A stretch of 62,956 nt of DNA from Paenibacillus hemerocallicola (GCF_006265175.1 NZ_VDCQ01000064.1:514-63469), one strand, 5' to 3'; positions 28,936 to 43,404 are shown, counted from the stretch's first letter. The notes: generated by a model not told the origin, from the letters alone. A program made the numbers and translations.

Positions 28936-31900
28936 TTGTTGGACGTAAACAATTTCGAGTACATGAAGATAGGTCTCGCTTCGCCCGATAAAATCCGTTC
29001 TTGGTCCCGGGGGGAAGTCAAGAAGCCGGAAACGATCAACTACCGGACGTTGAAGCCGGAAAAAGAAGGCTTGTTCTGCGAGAAAATATTCGGACCGACG
29101 AAAGACTGGGAATGTCACTGCGGGAAGTATAAGCGCGTCCGTTACAAAGGGGTCGTCTGCGACCGCTGCGGCGTCGAAGTTACGCGGGCGAAAGTACGTC
29201 GCGAACGCATGGGCCATATCGAGCTCGCCGCTCCCGTATCGCACATCTGGTACTTCAAGGGCATTCCAAGCCGTATGGGTCTGGCGCTCGACATGTCTCC
29301 TCGCTCCCTTGAAGAGATTATATACTTCGCATCTTATGTCGTGACCGATCCGGGCGATACGCCTTTGGAGAAAAAGCAGCTGCTGTCCGAGAAGGAATAC
29401 CGCAGCTATCGGGAGAAATACGGCTACGCCTTCCAAGCCGGAATGGGCGCCGAAGCGGTGAAGAAGCTGCTTCAGGATATCGACATCAACAAGGAAGTCG
29501 ACCAGCTCAAGGAAGAGCTGCGCACGGCCCAAGGGCAGCGCCGCAACCGTGCGATCAAGCGTCTGGAAGTCATGGAGGCGTTCCGCAATTCCGGCAACGA
29601 GCCGGACTGGATGGTGCTTGACGTGCTTCCGGTTATTCCTCCGGAGCTTCGGCCTATGGTTCAGCTCGACGGCGGCCGTTTTGCGACATCGGATTTGAAC
29701 GACCTGTACCGCCGCGTTATTAACCGGAACAACCGGCTGAAGCGACTGCTTGATCTCGGCGCTCCGGATATTATCGTACAGAATGAGAAACGGATGCTGC
29801 AGGAAGCCGTCGACGCTTTGATCGACAACGGCCGTCGCGGACGCCCTGTTACGGGCCCGGGAAACCGTCCGCTTAAATCGCTCAGCCATATGCTTAAGGG
29901 CAAGCAAGGGCGTTTCCGTCAAAATCTGCTCGGTAAACGGGTCGACTACTCTGGCCGTTCCGTTATCGTCGTAGGACCAAGCTTGAAGATGTATCAGTGC
30001 GGGCTGCCGAAGGAAATGGCGCTCGAGCTGTTCAAGCCTTTCGTTATGAAAGAACTCGTTAACAAAGGGCTCGCTCATAATATCAAGAGTGCGAAACGCA
30101 AAGTAGAACGAGTCAGCCCGGAAGTTTGGGACGTTCTCGAAGAAGTGATCAAGGAGCATCCGGTTTTGCTGAACCGTGCGCCTACGCTTCACCGTCTCGG
30201 GATTCAGGCGTTCGAGCCGATTCTCGTGGAAGGCCGCGCGATCAAGCTGCATCCGCTCGTCTGTACGGCTTATAACGCGGATTTCGACGGCGACCAGATG
30301 GCTGTTCACGTTCCTTTGTCGGCTGAAGCGCAAGCGGAAGCACGCATTCTGATGCTTGCCTCGGGCAACATTTTGAATCCGAAAGACGGTAAGCCTGTCG
30401 TTACGCCTTCGCAGGACATGGTATTGGGCAGCTTCTACTTGACTATGGATAACCAAGAGGCCCAAGGAACCGGTACGATTTTCCGCAACGTTCATGAGGC
30501 GGTTTCGGCTTACCAACGCGGAGCGGCATCCTTGCACGCCCGTGTCGCCATACCTGCAAAAGTGTTGAACAAGGCGAGCTTTACGGCCAAGCAGCAAGAA
30601 GCGCTGCTCGTTACGACAGTGGGGAAAATCATATTCAACGAAATTTTCCCGACCGACTTCCCTTACATTAATGAAGCGACGAAAAATAATTTGTTCAATG
30701 GCATCTCTGACGAATATTTCATATTCGAAAAGGGCGCAGACGTACGGGAGTTTATCAAAAACGCACCTTCACGCGGAGCCGTTGGCAAAGACTACCTCGG
30801 CACGATTATCGGGGAATGCTTCCGTAAGTACCATACGATGGAAACATCCATCATTTTGGATAACATCAAGCAAAACGGGTTTACGTATTCGACTCGCGCG
30901 GGTATTACCGTAGCCGTCTCCGACGTTATCGTACCGAAGGAGAAGGAAGTCATCCTCGGGGAATCCGAAGAGAAGGTCAAGATCGTCATGCAGCAATACC
31001 GTCGCGGTCTTATAACCGATGACGAACGGTACGATCGCGTTATTACGATCTGGAGTGAAACGAAGGATCGCATAACCGAAGTGCTCATGAAGTCGCTCGA
31101 CAAGTTCAATTCGATCATGATGATGGTGGAATCGAAAGCCCGGGGTAACAAATCGCAGATTACCCAGCTCGGCGGTATGCGGGGTCTCATGGCTACGCCG
31201 TCCGGACGGATCTACGAATTGCCGATCAAATCGAATTTCCGCGAAGGCTTGACCGTCTTGGAATACTTTATCTCGACACATGGCGCACGGAAAGGTTTGG
31301 CCGATACGGCGCTCCGTACGGCAGACTCCGGTTACTTGACGCGCCGTCTCGTCGATGTGGCCCAGGATGTCATTGTACGCGATGAAGATTGCGGAACGGA
31401 CAAAGGCTTTGTCGTCAGCAAAATCCAAGACGGCAAAGAGGTTATCGAGGACCTGTACGACCGTATCGAAGGGCGTTATTCGTTCGAGACGGTACGGCAT
31501 CCGCAAACCGGTGAAATCATTGTCAGCCGCAACGAGTTGATCGAGTCTGCGAAGGCCGATGCGATCATTGCGGCGGGCGTGCAAAAAATTCAAATTCGTT
31601 CCGTACTCAGCTGCCGGACTCGTCATGGCGTGTGCAAAAAGTGCTACGGCCGCAACTTGGCTACGGGCACGCATGTTGAAATCGGCGAAGCGGTCGGAAT
31701 TATTGCCGCTCAATCCATCGGTGAGCCGGGAACCCAGCTTACGATGCGTACGTTCCATACCGGGGGCGTTGCAGGGGACGATATTACCCAAGGTTTGCCG
31801 CGTATTCAGGAGCTGTTCGAGGCGCGCAATCCGAAGGGCCAAGCGACGATTACCGAGATTGACGGCAAAGTAAAAGATATTCGTGAAGGCAAGGACCGTC

Positions 31901-32556
31901 GCGAGATCGAAATCGAAGGAGAAGCCGAGTCCAAAACGTATTCGGTCACCTACGGTTCCCGTATTCGCGTCGCGATCGGCCATCAAGTCGAAGCTGGCGA
32001 CGAATTGACCGACGGTTCGATCGATCCGAAGGAAATGCTGCGCATTAAAGGCATTCGCGGGGTGCAGAACTACATCCTGCAGGAAGTGCAGCGCGTATAC
32101 CGGAACCAGGGCGTTGAAATCAACGACAAGCATATCGAGATTATGATCCGCCAAATGCTTCGCAAAATACGGATCATAGACAGCGGCAGCACCATTCTGC
32201 TGCCTGGCTCGTTCGTCGATATGCACGAGTACGAGGAAGCGAACCGTCAGGTGCTGTTCTCCGGGGAAGAGCCTGCCGTTGCCAAGCCGGTGCTGCTCGG
32301 GATTACGAAAGCATCTCTCGAGACCGACTCGTTCTTGTCTGCGGCATCCTTCCAGGAGACGACGCGCGTCTTGACCGATGCGGCAATCAAAGGAAAAGTC
32401 GACCAACTGCTCGGTCTGAAAGAAAACGTCATTATCGGCAAGCTCATTCCGGCCGGTACGGGTATGGCCCGTTATCGGAGCATCCGGGTGAACGATCCGA
32501 ACGTGGTAGAGTCGGATTCCGAACAAGAGTTGGAAACGGTAGCCGTCGAGTCTTGA
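28936..32556 (+). CDS. rpoC: RNA polymerase beta' subunit
   Basis: 1206 aa. TTG 28936 (or TTG 28939) follows GAGGAGGG by 7 nt. Zinc-binding [20 protein letters not shown] (about 60-79), the catalytic NADFDGDQM with the Mg-binding aspartates (about 448-456), the second zinc site ([13 protein letters not shown]) and the trigger loop/bridge region [19 protein letters not shown] are all present. No large lineage insertion is seen. Confidence 0.98.
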   Translation: MLDVNNFEYMKIGLASPDKIRSWSRGEVKKPETINYRTLKPEKEGLFCEKIFGPTKDWECHCGKYKRVRYKGVVCDRCGVEVTRAKVRRERMGHIELAAPVSHIWYFKGIPSRMGLALDMSPRSLEEIIYFASYVVTDPGDTPLEKKQLLSEKEYRSYREKYGYAFQAGMGAEAVKKLLQDIDINKEVDQLKEELRTAQGQRRNRAIKRLEVMEAFRNSGNEPDWMVLDVLPVIPPELRPMVQLDGGRFATSDLNDLYRRVINRNNRLKRLLDLGAPDIIVQNEKRMLQEAVDALIDNGRRGRPVTGPGNRPLKSLSHMLKGKQGRFRQNLLGKRVDYSGRSVIVVGPSLKMYQCGLPKEMALELFKPFVMKELVNKGLAHNIKSAKRKVERVSPEVWDVLEEVIKEHPVLLNRAPTLHRLGIQAFEPILVEGRAIKLHPLVCTAYNADFDGDQMAVHVPLSAEAQAEARILMLASGNILNPKDGKPVVTPSQDMVLGSFYLTMDNQEAQGTGTIFRNVHEAVSAYQRGAASLHARVAIPAKVLNKASFTAKQQEALLVTTVGKIIFNEIFPTDFPYINEATKNNLFNGISDEYFIFEKGADVREFIKNAPSRGAVGKDYLGTIIGECFRKYHTMETSIILDNIKQNGFTYSTRAGITVAVSDVIVPKEKEVILGESEEKVKIVMQQYRRGLITDDERYDRVITIWSETKDRITEVLMKSLDKFNSIMMMVESKARGNKSQITQLGGMRGLMATPSGRIYELPIKSNFREGLTVLEYFISTHGARKGLADTALRTADSGYLTRRLVDVAQDVIVRDEDCGTDKGFVVSKIQDGKEVIEDLYDRIEGRYSFETVRHPQTGEIIVSRNELIESAKADAIIAAGVQKIQIRSVLSCRTRHGVCKKCYGRNLATGTHVEIGEAVGIIAAQSIGEPGTQLTMRTFHTGGVAGDDITQGLPRIQELFEARNPKGQATITEIDGKVKDIREGKDRREIEIEGEAESKTYSVTYGSRIRVAIGHQVEAGDELTDGSIDPKEMLRIKGIRGVQNYILQEVQRVYRNQGVEINDKHIEIMIRQMLRKIRIIDSGSTILLPGSFVDMHEYEEANRQVLFSGEEPAVAKPVLLGITKASLETDSFLSAASFQETTRVLTDAAIKGKVDQLLGLKENVIIGKLIPAGTGMARYRSIRVNDPNVVESDSEQELETVAVES

Positions 32557-32567
32557 GTCTTTCGTTC

Positions 32568-32596
32568 TTGACACCGCATTTTCGAAATGCTAAACT
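32568..32596 (+). promoter_or_regulatory. Sigma-A promoter of the L7Ae-rpsL-rpsG-fusA-tuf unit
   Basis: TTGACA (32568-32573), 17 nt, TAAACT (32591-32596), directly after rpoC. Confidence 0.8.
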
Positions 32597-32652
32597 ATCA
32601 AAGTGTGTGCCGAAGCCCCGTTTTCACTCCTGTACTTTGGAGGATAAGCGCG

Positions 32653-32904
32653 ATGTCTTATGATAAAGTAAAACAGGCGGAGAACATTTCGATAGGCACG
32701 AAACAAACGACAAGAATGGTGGAGCTGGGTAAAGCTTCGGAAGTTTTTGTCGCGAAAGATGCAGATCCGAGAATAACAGCCAAGATCGTGAACCTGTGCA
32801 AGAAAATGGGGGTTCAAGTAACATATGTCGACTCGATGAAGCAGCTTGGCAAAGCGTGCGGAATCGAAGTCGGTGCGGCGATGGTAGCCGCAGTGAACGA
32901 ATAA
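32653..32904 (+). CDS. L7Ae-family kink-turn RNA-binding protein (YbxF type)
   Basis: 83 aa from ATG 32653 (GGAGG 9 nt upstream; the frame reaches 32587 without support). The L7Ae/L30e fold is indicated by RMVELGKASEVFVAKDADP and the KACGIEVGAAMVA helix. B. subtilis YbxF, in the same rpoC-rpsL position, binds kink-turn RNA in vitro. The physiological ligand is unknown, but kink-turn leaders such as the L10 leader exist in this region. Confidence 0.9.
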   Translation: MSYDKVKQAENISIGTKQTTRMVELGKASEVFVAKDADPRITAKIVNLCKKMGVQVTYVDSMKQLGKACGIEVGAAMVAAVNE

Positions 32905-32948
32905 TTAAGAAGCACGGCGGAATAACAGGTATTCCTCGAGCTTACAAC

Positions 32949-33003
32949 ATGTTTTTGTCGCCTGCGAATCGCGATCATGCGGGAAGGCGGGCGGCAAAAA
33001 CAT
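32949..33003 (+). other. 17-bp hairpin in the rpsL leader
   Basis: ATGTTTTTGTCGCCTGC pairs continuously with GCGGGCGGCAAAAACAT (three G-U), 21-nt loop. No T-tract follows, so it is not an intrinsic terminator. It lies 90 nt before rpsL within the 188-nt gap after the L7Ae gene. A regulatory or processing element is inferred. Confidence 0.7.
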
Positions 33004-33092
33004 TTCGTTTGCCTAAACGCGAACCACCTGGATCTGTGGACTTGAATCGGAGCATGGCAGCCTAATAGCAAGAATGGGAAGGAGGTGGCGAC

Positions 33093-33512
33093 ATGCCAAC
33101 TATTAACCAATTGGTACGCAAAGGCCGCAAGGCGAAAATCACCAAGTCGAAATCGCCCGCTCTTCAAAGAGGGTTCAACGCCCTGAAACGCGAATCGACC
33201 GACTTGAGCGCTCCGCAAAAACGCGGCGTCTGCACTCGCGTAGGCACGATGACGCCGAAGAAACCGAACTCCGCACTGCGGAAGTACGCTCGCGTACGCT
33301 TGACTAACCGCGTTGAGGTGACGGCTTACATTCCGGGTATCGGACATAACCTGCAAGAGCACAGCGTCGTATTGATCCGCGGTGGCCGGGTTAAAGACCT
33401 TCCGGGTGTACGTTACCATATCGTTCGCGGCGCATTGGATACTTCCGGCGTCAACAACCGGAAACAAGCCCGTTCCAAATACGGAACGAAACGTCCTAAA
33501 GTGAAGAAGTAA
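33093..33512 (+). CDS. rpsL: 30S ribosomal protein S12
   Basis: 139 aa. [15 protein letters not shown] start and the decoding-site loop [18 protein letters not shown] with the streptomycin-relevant lysine in wild-type form. The second loop [25 protein letters not shown] is also unaltered. ATG 33093 with GGAGGTGG upstream. Confidence 0.98.
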   Translation: MPTINQLVRKGRKAKITKSKSPALQRGFNALKRESTDLSAPQKRGVCTRVGTMTPKKPNSALRKYARVRLTNRVEVTAYIPGIGHNLQEHSVVLIRGGRVKDLPGVRYHIVRGALDTSGVNNRKQARSKYGTKRPKVKK

Positions 33513-33581
33513 GAACGAAGAGCAATCGACCGCTTTATAGCGGAATGAAATGGATGAAACTCGCAAGAAAGGGGGATAACT

Positions 33582-34052
33582 ATGCCTCGTAAAGGTCCAG
33601 TTCCGAAAAGAGACGTATTGCCGGATCCGATTTACAGCAGCAAGCTCGTTACCCGACTTATCAACCGTATCATGATCGACGGAAAGCGCGGAGTTGCACA
33701 AACGATTTTGTACAACGCGTTCAACCTGATCAAAGATCGTTCCGGTAAAGAGCCGATGGAAGTATTCGAGGCGGCGATCAAGAACATCATGCCTGTGCTT
33801 GAAGTAAAAGCTCGCCGCGTCGGCGGTTCGAACTATCAAGTTCCGGTGGAGGTTAAACCGGAGCGCCGTACGGCACTCGGTCTTCGTTGGTTGGTCCATT
33901 ATTCGCGCCTTCGCGGCGAGAAAACGATGGAAGAGCGTTTGGCGGCAGAAATTTTGGACGCCAGCAACAACACCGGAGCTTCCGTGAAAAAACGGGAAGA
34001 TACGCACAAAATGGCGGAAGCGAACAAAGCTTTTGCACACTATCGCTGGTAA
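33582..34052 (+). CDS. rpsG: 30S ribosomal protein S7
   Basis: 156 aa. [16 protein letters not shown] start, the [20 protein letters not shown] helix and the [15 protein letters not shown] hairpin that contacts the E site. S7 nucleates the 30S head and represses the str mRNA in E. coli. Follows rpsL after 69 nt. Confidence 0.98.
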   Translation: MPRKGPVPKRDVLPDPIYSSKLVTRLINRIMIDGKRGVAQTILYNAFNLIKDRSGKEPMEVFEAAIKNIMPVLEVKARRVGGSNYQVPVEVKPERRTALGLRWLVHYSRLRGEKTMEERLAAEILDASNNTGASVKKREDTHKMAEANKAFAHYRW

Positions 34053-34057
34053 TCTGC

Positions 34058-34087
34058 TAGAAAGGCTTCTTTACGGAAGTCTTTCTA
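34058..34087 (+). other. Hairpin between rpsG and fusA
   Basis: TAGAAAGGCTTC pairs with GAAGTCTTTCTA (one G-U) over 12 bp around a 6-nt loop. No T-run follows. It is 42 nt before fusA; it could tune read-through or fusA translation. Confidence 0.6.
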
Positions 34088-34128
34088 CATAAACCCAAGT
34101 GAACTACATCTTGAAAGGAGAAGATCAT

Positions 34129-36201
<2,073 letters not shown>

Positions 36202-36233
36202 TCATAATCTCTATTTAAGGAGGAATTGTAGTC

Positions 36234-37424
36234 ATGGGAAAAGCGAAATTTGAACGTAATAAGCCGCACGTTAACATCGGTACGATCGGTCACGTCGACC
36301 ATGGTAAAACAACGCTGACGGCTGCAATCACAACTGTTTTGGCGAAAAGATACGGTGGTAGCGCCGTAGCGTTCGACCAAATCGACAAAGCTCCGGAAGA
36401 GCGCGAGCGCGGTATCACGATCTCGACGGCACACGTTGAGTACGAAACTCCGAACCGTCACTATGCACACGTTGACTGCCCAGGACACGCCGACTATGTT
36501 AAAAACATGATCACCGGCGCAGCTCAAATGGACGGCGCGATTCTGGTTGTATCCGCAGCTGACGGCCCTATGCCGCAAACTCGCGAGCACATCCTGCTCT
36601 CCCGCCAAGTAGGCGTTCCTTACATTGTCGTATTCCTGAACAAATGCGACATGGTTGAAGACGAAGAATTGCTCGAGCTCGTTGAGATGGAAGTTCGCGA
36701 CCTGCTGAACGAGTATGAATTCCCGGGCGACGACACGCCGATCATCCGTGGTTCCGCTCGTGAAGCATTGCAAAATCCGGACGGCGAATGGGCTAACAAA
36801 ATCATTGAGCTGTTCGAGCAAGTCGACACTTACATCCCTACGCCTGAGCGCGATACCGACAAGCCTTTCTTGATGCCTGTCGAGGACGTGTTCACGATCA
36901 CTGGCCGCGGTACCGTTGCAACTGGTCGCGTAGAACGCGGTGTAGTAAAAGTTGGCGACGAGATCGAAATCGTCGGTATTGCTGAAGACACACGGAAATG
37001 CGTCGTTACTGGCGTAGAAATGTTCCGCAAGCTGCTTGACTCTGCTCAAGCGGGCGACAACATCGGTGCTTTGCTCCGTGGCGTTGAGCGTAAAGATATC
37101 GAGCGCGGACAAGTTCTGGCAAAACCGGGTTCGGTTAAGCCGCACACGAACTTTTCGGCTCAAATCTACGTCCTGACTAAAGAAGAGGGCGGCCGTCATA
37201 AGCCTTTCTTCACAGGCTACCGTCCGCAGTTCTACTTCCGGACTACTGACGTTACCGGTATCATCAACCTGCCGGAAGGCACGGAAATGGTTATGCCAGG
37301 CGACAACATCACCGTAACGGTTGAACTGATCAACCCGATCGCTATCGAAGAAGGTACTCGCTTCGCAATTCGCGAAGGCGGCCGTACGGTAGGCGCAGGC
37401 GCGGTTGCAACAATCGCGAAGTAA
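36234..37424 (+). CDS. tuf: Elongation factor Tu
   Basis: 396 aa. [10 protein letters not shown] (G1), [12 protein letters not shown] (G3) and NKCDMVED (G4) are intact, and the kirromycin/tRNA regions look normal. Delivers aminoacyl-tRNA to the ribosome. Follows fusA by 32 nt and ends at a 10-bp terminator. Confidence 0.98.
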   Translation: MGKAKFERNKPHVNIGTIGHVDHGKTTLTAAITTVLAKRYGGSAVAFDQIDKAPEERERGITISTAHVEYETPNRHYAHVDCPGHADYVKNMITGAAQMDGAILVVSAADGPMPQTREHILLSRQVGVPYIVVFLNKCDMVEDEELLELVEMEVRDLLNEYEFPGDDTPIIRGSAREALQNPDGEWANKIIELFEQVDTYIPTPERDTDKPFLMPVEDVFTITGRGTVATGRVERGVVKVGDEIEIVGIAEDTRKCVVTGVEMFRKLLDSAQAGDNIGALLRGVERKDIERGQVLAKPGSVKPHTNFSAQIYVLTKEEGGRHKPFFTGYRPQFYFRTTDVTGIINLPEGTEMVMPGDNITVTVELINPIAIEEGTRFAIREGGRTVGAGAVATIAK

Positions 37425-37451
37425 GCTTCGCTTCTATATAATAGAAGAAAC

Positions 37452-37484
37452 AGTCCTCGACGGAAACGTCGGGGACTTTCTTTT
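37452..37484 (+). terminator. Intrinsic terminator after tuf
   Basis: AGTCCTCGAC pairs with GTCGGGGACT (one G-U), 6-nt loop, followed by TTCTTTT. Confidence 0.82.
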
Positions 37485-37545
37485 CCCTTCCCTCAAGGGA
37501 TGGAAAGCGACAAAAATAACGAGAATCGAAGGGATGAACCGCGGA

Positions 37546-37667
37546 GGGATGAGATAAATAGAGCGGAGAGGCGCTTTGCGATGAGCCTCCTTTGAACTCG
37601 CATCGCAACCATCGTTCAATCAAGGGATGCGAGTTCAACGAGAGGCTGGAGCTTATTTATTCATCCC
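37546..37667. repeat. Three-tier 122-nt imperfect inverted repeat between tuf and rpsJ
   Basis: Outer arms: GGGATGAgATAAATAgAGC (37546-37564) against GCTTATTTATTCATCCC (37651-37667), two bulged G. Middle: AGCCTC (37584-37589) with GAGGCT (37642-37647). Inner: GAACTCGCATC (37594-37604) with GATGCGAGTTC (37626-37636), perfect. GAGGC at 37568-37572 competes for the same GCCTC. No open frame, no flanking direct repeat and no terminal T-tract are seen. The rest of the 465-nt gap holds the tuf terminator and the S10 promoter/leader. Confidence 0.75.
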
Positions 37668-37723
37668 GTCTTGATACGCTTCAACGCCCGATTCTCCTTT
37701 TTGAAAATTCCTGTGAAAATTTC

Positions 37724-37752
37724 TTGCTTTCCGTCCCGATTTTTTATATAAT
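37724..37752 (+). promoter_or_regulatory. Sigma-A promoter of the S10-spc-alpha cluster
   Basis: TTGCTT (37724-37729), 17 nt, perfect TATAAT (37747-37752), 138 nt before rpsJ. Confidence 0.82.
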
Positions 37753-37759
37753 AGTGAGC

Positions 37760-38198
<439 letters not shown>

Positions 38199-38304
38199 CA
38201 TCTGTTTGAAGCAAAGCAAAGGTGCTTAACCGCGAGATAGCGGAAACATTTGTTGCATGTACGCAATTGAACAAAGCAAACGTATGACGAAAAGAGGTGT
38301 CAAC

Positions 38305-38931
38305 ATGAAAGGTATCTTAGGGAAAAAACTGGGTATGACTCAGGTGTTTGCCGCTGACGGTACGGTCGTTCCTGTAACGGTAATCCAAGCAGGACCTTGC
38401 GTCGTTCTTCAAAAGAAAGACCAGGACAACGACGGATACGAAGCGATTCAAATCGGCTTCGACGACAAGAAAGAAAAGAACGCAACTAAACCTGCGATTG
38501 GCCATGCGAAAAAAGCCAATGCCGCACCTAAGCGCTACATCAAGGAGATTCGCGGAGCGAGCCTTGGCGAGTATGAAGTTGGCCAGGAGCTTAAAGCAGA
38601 TCTCTTCGCCGAAGGCGAATATGTTGACGTGACGGGTACTTCCAAAGGTAAAGGAACAGCCGGTGCGATCAAACGTTGGGGCTACTCCCGCGGACCGATG
38701 TCTCACGGCTCGAAATATCACCGCGGCGCCGGATCTCAAGCCATTGCGCGTACGAGTAACAAAGTGCCGAAGGGCAAGAAAAATGCCGGTCGTCTTGGTC
38801 ACGAAACGATTACGATTCAAAAATTGCAAGTTGTTAAAGTCGATGTAGAGCGCAACGTGATTCTGGTGAAAGGCTCCATTCCGGGACCGAACAACAGCTA
38901 CGTCAGCGTGAAATCGACCGTAAAGCAATAA
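38305..38931 (+). CDS. rplC: 50S ribosomal protein L3
   Basis: 208 aa. ATG 38305 gives [19 protein letters not shown] and has AGAGGTG 5 nt before; upstream frame to 38257 is unsupported. The central loop [15 protein letters not shown] approaches the peptidyl-transferase centre. Confidence 0.97.
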   Translation: MKGILGKKLGMTQVFAADGTVVPVTVIQAGPCVVLQKKDQDNDGYEAIQIGFDDKKEKNATKPAIGHAKKANAAPKRYIKEIRGASLGEYEVGQELKADLFAEGEYVDVTGTSKGKGTAGAIKRWGYSRGPMSHGSKYHRGAGSQAIARTSNKVPKGKKNAGRLGHETITIQKLQVVKVDVERNVILVKGSIPGPNNSYVSVKSTVKQ

Positions 38932-38955
38932 GGTAGCGAGAAAGGAGGAACACAC

Positions 38956-39579
38956 ATGCCAAAAGTAGCACTGTATAACGTGAGCGGAGCGCAAGTGGGC
39001 GAAGTCGAACTCGCCGATGCCGTTTTCGGTATCGAGCCGAACGTACACGTCGTTCATTCCGCAGTCGTATTGCAACAAGCTTCCCTGCGTCTTGGTACGC
39101 ACAAAACGAAGGGTCGTTCGGAAGTTCGCGGCGGCGGTCGCAAACCTTGGAAGCAAAAAGGAACAGGCCGCGCTCGTCAAGGCAGCATCCGTTCTCCGCA
39201 ATGGAAAGGCGGCGGCGTCGTTTTCGGACCGACTCCTCGCAGCTACGGCTTCAAACTTCCGAAGAAAGTGCGTCGTCTTGCTATCAAATCCGCGCTTTCC
39301 TCGAAAGTGATCGACAGCGACATCATTGTTTTGGATCAATTGTCTTTGGCTCAACCGAAAACAAAAGAATTTGCGGCGATCTTGGGCAATCTGAAAGTGG
39401 AACGCAAAGCTTTGGTTGTTACCGGAAGCTACGATGACAATGTGGCATTGTCCACGCGCAACATCCCGGGGGTAAAGTTCGTTTCCGCCGAAGGAATCAG
39501 CGTGCTTGACGTGCTCGCACACGACAAATTGATCATCACGAAGGATGCAGTTCAGAAAGTAGAGGAGGTGCTTGCGTAA
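38956..39579 (+). CDS. rplD: 50S ribosomal protein L4
   Basis: 207 aa. The basic exit-tunnel loop [20 protein letters not shown] is complete, with no macrolide-type deletion. Its stop TAA shares one base with the rplW ATG (TAATG), implying coupling. In E. coli L4 represses this operon. Confidence 0.97.
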   Translation: MPKVALYNVSGAQVGEVELADAVFGIEPNVHVVHSAVVLQQASLRLGTHKTKGRSEVRGGGRKPWKQKGTGRARQGSIRSPQWKGGGVVFGPTPRSYGFKLPKKVRRLAIKSALSSKVIDSDIIVLDQLSLAQPKTKEFAAILGNLKVERKALVVTGSYDDNVALSTRNIPGVKFVSAEGISVLDVLAHDKLIITKDAVQKVEEVLA

Positions 39580-39869
39580 TGAAGAACCCACGCGATATTA
39601 TCAAGCGCCCGATTATTTCTGAGAAATCCAGCGACTTGATGAGCAACAACACGTACGTTTTCGAAGTTGACAGACGTGCGAACAAGACGGAAATCAAGTT
39701 GGCGATCCAGGATATTTTCAAAACGAAAGTCGAGAAAGTAAACACGATGATCGTTCCGGCTAAACCGAAACGTTACGGCCGCTATTCCGGATATACGTCC
39801 GAATGGAAAAAAGCGATCGTTACTTTGGATAAAGACAGCAAGCCGTTGGAATTTTTTGAGACGGTCTAA
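39579..39869 (+). CDS. rplW: 50S ribosomal protein L23
   Basis: 96 aa. [20 protein letters not shown] start and the [20 protein letters not shown] extension. It sits at the tunnel exit, docking signal recognition particle and trigger factor. The SD (GAGGTG) is inside the rplD 3' end. Confidence 0.97.
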   Translation: MKNPRDIIKRPIISEKSSDLMSNNTYVFEVDRRANKTEIKLAIQDIFKTKVEKVNTMIVPAKPKRYGRYSGYTSEWKKAIVTLDKDSKPLEFFETV

Positions 39870-39895
39870 TTTTATGTGGCAAGGAGGGAAACAAC

Positions 39896-40726
<831 letters not shown>

Positions 40727-40766
40727 GGACGGTTGGCTTCGGTTGGATGAAAGGAGGATTTCGTAA

Positions 40767-41039
40767 ATGGGCCGCAGTTTGAAAAAAGGACCTTTCGTGG
40801 ATGACCACTTGATGAAAAAAGTCGAGGCTATCGGTCAGAAAAAAACCGTGATCAAAACTTGGTCTCGTCGGTCGACCATTTTCCCGCAATTCGTCGGGCA
40901 TACGTTCGCCGTATACGATGGCAGAAAGCATGTACCGGTCTATGTAACGGAAGACATGGTTGGACACAAGTTGGGCGAATTCGCACCGACTCGTACGTAT
41001 AAAGGGCACGACGACGACAAGAAAACCGGCAAACGGTAA
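40767..41039 (+). CDS. rpsS: 30S ribosomal protein S19
   Basis: 90 aa. [20 protein letters not shown] start and [16 protein letters not shown] near the end. Forms a complex with S13 in the head. AAAGGAGG precedes it. Confidence 0.98.
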   Translation: MGRSLKKGPFVDDHLMKKVEAIGQKKTVIKTWSRRSTIFPQFVGHTFAVYDGRKHVPVYVTEDMVGHKLGEFAPTRTYKGHDDDKKTGKR

Positions 41040-41075
41040 TAAAGATACAGCTTATGTTTGAGAGGAGGTACTTCC

Positions 41076-41408
41076 ATGCAAGCAAAGGCACATGCGAATC
41101 ACATTCGCATCGCTCCTCGTAAAGTGCGACTTATTATCGACTTGATCCGGGGCAAGCAAGTAGGCGATGCAATTGCTATTCTGCGCAACACCCCGCGTTC
41201 CGCTTCTCCGGTCGTGGAAAAATTGCTGAATTCGGCTATCGCGAACGCCGAGCATAACTTCTCGCTCGACCCGAACAAACTGGTCGTCGAGGAAGCTTAC
41301 GTCAATCAAGGTCCGACGTTGAAACGGATTCGTCCGCGTTCGCAAGGTCGGGCGTTCAAAATTTTGAAACGGACCAGCCACATTACTTTGGTGGTATCTG
41401 AAAAATAA
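41076..41408 (+). CDS. rplV: 50S ribosomal protein L22
   Basis: 110 aa. ATG 41076 (AGAGGAGGT upstream) rather than the longer frame from 41058. The tunnel beta-hairpin around [19 protein letters not shown] is of normal length. Confidence 0.97.
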   Translation: MQAKAHANHIRIAPRKVRLIIDLIRGKQVGDAIAILRNTPRSASPVVEKLLNSAIANAEHNFSLDPNKLVVEEAYVNQGPTLKRIRPRSQGRAFKILKRTSHITLVVSEK

Positions 41409-41421
41409 GGAGGGATAAAGT

Positions 41422-42084
41422 GTGGGTCAAAAGGTAAGCCCAGTAGGCCTCAGAATTGGTGTCATCCGTGATTGGGAATCCAAGTGGTATGCCGATAAAG
41501 AATTCGGTACATTGCTGATGGAAGACGTCAAAATCCGTGAATATCTGAAAAACAAGCTGAAAGATTCGGCTGTTTCCCATATCGATATCGAGCGTGCTGC
41601 AAACCGCGTCAACGTCACGATTCATACGGCCAAGCCTGGTATGGTAATCGGTAAAGGCGGAGCGGAAGTCGAAGTGATCCGCAATCACATCTCCAAAATG
41701 TCGGGCAAAAAAGTCCACATCAATATTGCGGAAATCAAAAATCCCGAGCTCGACGCGATTTTGGTCGCCGAAAGCATCGCCCAACAGCTGGAACGCCGCA
41801 TTTCGTTCCGTCGCGCGATGAAGCAAGCGATCCAACGTACGATGAGAGCAGGAGCGAAAGGAATCAAAACCGGAGTAAGCGGTCGTCTCGGCGGCGCGGA
41901 AATCGCGCGGAGCGAAGGCTACAGCGAAGGTACGGTTCCTCTGCATACATTGCGTGCCGATATTGACTACGGTACGGCGGAAGCACATACGACTTACGGA
42001 CGGATCGGCGTTAAAGTCTGGATCTATCGCGGCGAAGTTCTTCCGACAGCGAAGAAAAAGGACGTTCAGGAAGGAGGAAACTAA
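41422..42084 (+). CDS. rpsC: 30S ribosomal protein S3
   Basis: 220 aa. GTG 41422 after AAGGAGGG. KH domain with [18 protein letters not shown], then the C-terminal [12 protein letters not shown]. Part of the mRNA entry helicase with S4 and S5. Confidence 0.97.
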   Translation: MGQKVSPVGLRIGVIRDWESKWYADKEFGTLLMEDVKIREYLKNKLKDSAVSHIDIERAANRVNVTIHTAKPGMVIGKGGAEVEVIRNHISKMSGKKVHINIAEIKNPELDAILVAESIAQQLERRISFRRAMKQAIQRTMRAGAKGIKTGVSGRLGGAEIARSEGYSEGTVPLHTLRADIDYGTAEAHTTYGRIGVKVWIYRGEVLPTAKKKDVQEGGN

Positions 42085-42086
42085 TC

Positions 42087-42524
42087 ATGTTGTTGCCAAA
42101 ACGCGTCAAACACCGCAAAGAGCAACGCGGTAAAATGAAAGGCCGCGCCAAAGGCGGTACGGACATCGCGTTCGGCGAATACGGATTGCAGGCCCTTGAG
42201 CCGGCTTGGGTAACCAACCGTCAAATCGAAGCTGCACGTATCGCCATGACCCGTTATATCAAGCGGGGCGGTAAAGTATGGATTAAAATTTTCCCTTCCA
42301 AGCCGATCACGCAAAAGCCGCTTGAGGTACGGATGGGTAGCGGTAAAGGTAACGTCGAGAAATGGGTGGCTGTTGTTAAGCCGGGCAAGATTTTGTTTGA
42401 ACTGGCTGGGGTGAGCGAAGAAATCGCGCGCGAAGCGATGCGCCTAGCTTCCCATAAGCTCCCGATCAAGACGAAATTTGTGAAACGAGAAGAAGTGGGT
42501 GGTGAAGCAAATGAAAGCCAGTGA
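42087..42524 (+). CDS. rplP: 50S ribosomal protein L16
   Basis: 145 aa. [20 protein letters not shown] start; [15 protein letters not shown] loop near the A-site tRNA. It begins 2 nt after the rpsC stop and overlaps rpmC by 14 nt. Confidence 0.97.
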   Translation: MLLPKRVKHRKEQRGKMKGRAKGGTDIAFGEYGLQALEPAWVTNRQIEAARIAMTRYIKRGGKVWIKIFPSKPITQKPLEVRMGSGKGNVEKWVAVVKPGKILFELAGVSEEIAREAMRLASHKLPIKTKFVKREEVGGEANESQ

Positions 42525-42708
42525 ATTTCGCAACCTGACCACTGCTGAAATCGAGCAAAAGATTTCCGGATTCAAGGAAGAGTTGTTCAACCTCCGTTTT
42601 CAATTGGCAACGGGCCAACTGGACAATCCGATTCGACTTCGTGAGCTTCGCAAGGAGATTGCCCGCGCGAAGACCGTGATACGGGAAAGAGAACTCGGGA
42701 TTAGCTAA
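42511..42708 (+). CDS. rpmC: 50S ribosomal protein L29
   Basis: 65 aa. ATG 42511 yields [20 protein letters not shown]; a GTG at 42499 in frame is less likely because GGTGGTG acts as the SD. The helix ends with [10 protein letters not shown]. Overlaps the 3' end of rplP. Confidence 0.95.
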   Translation: MKASEFRNLTTAEIEQKISGFKEELFNLRFQLATGQLDNPIRLRELRKEIARAKTVIRERELGIS

Positions 42709-42732
42709 GAACCTTAGAGAGGAGGGCAATCG

Positions 42733-42996
42733 ATGGAGCAACGCAACGAACGCAAAGTGCAGATCGGTAAAGTCGTAAGCGACAAAATGGACAAAACGAT
42801 CGTTGTCGCCGTTGAAACTTACAAGAAGCACAGCTTGTACCATAAACGTATTAAATATACGAAGAAGTTCAAGGCGCACGACGAAAACAATGAAGCCAAA
42901 ATCGGCGATACGGTCAAAATCATGGAGACTCGCCCGCTGTCGAAAGACAAACGGTTCAGACTCGTGGAAATCGTCGAAAAAGCGATTCTTGTATAA
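42733..42996 (+). CDS. rpsQ: 30S ribosomal protein S17
   Basis: 87 aa OB-fold protein. [15 protein letters not shown] and [20 protein letters not shown] are the signature segments. AGAGAGGAGG stands before ATG 42733. Confidence 0.97.
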   Translation: MEQRNERKVQIGKVVSDKMDKTIVVAVETYKKHSLYHKRIKYTKKFKAHDENNEAKIGDTVKIMETRPLSKDKRFRLVEIVEKAILV

Positions 42997-43035
42997 TTCG
43001 GACGACACACACACATTTGAAAGGAGGGCAATCCG

Positions 43036-43404
43036 ATGATCCAACCATTTACACGACTGACTTCCGCCGACAATTCCGGCGCCAAGCAACTGATGTGTAT
43101 CCGTGTTCTTGGCGGCACAGGCCGTCGCGTAGGTCACATTGGTGATTTGATCATTTGCTCTGTGAAAGAAGCAACACCAGGCGGCGTTGTCAAGAAAGGC
43201 GACGTAGTCAAAGCGGTTATCGTGCGTACGAAGCGCTCTACCCGTCGTAAGGACGGTTCCTATATCCGGTTCGACGAAAATGCTGCGGTAATTGTAAAAG
43301 ACGACAAGAGCCCGCGCGGAACCCGTATTTTTGGTCCAGTCGCACGCGAGCTGCGCGATAAAGATTTTATGAAAATCGTATCTCTGGCACCGGAAGTTAT
43401 ATAA
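43036..43404 (+). CDS. rplN: 50S ribosomal protein L14
   Basis: 122 aa. [19 protein letters not shown] start and [18 protein letters not shown] end are canonical. It contacts 16S helix 14 and is the docking site of the silencing factor RsfS. Confidence 0.98.
   Translation: MIQPFTRLTSADNSGAKQLMCIRVLGGTGRRVGHIGDLIICSVKEATPGGVVKKGDVVKAVIVRTKRSTRRKDGSYIRFDENAAVIVKDDKSPRGTRIFGPVARELRDKDFMKIVSLAPEVI

Noticed and set aside
30769-32574. 601 aa open frame on the minus strand opposite rpoC
   Set aside because: Shadow of rpoC: no SD, no recognisable domain, and similar long antisense frames occur opposite other highly biased genes here (for example 28855-30597 and 34147-36141).
38257-38304. Longer N-terminal start for L3 (and similar extensions for L11, L1, L17, RpoA, EF-G, L22)
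   Set aside because: The extra codons precede a good SD and the canonical start of each family.
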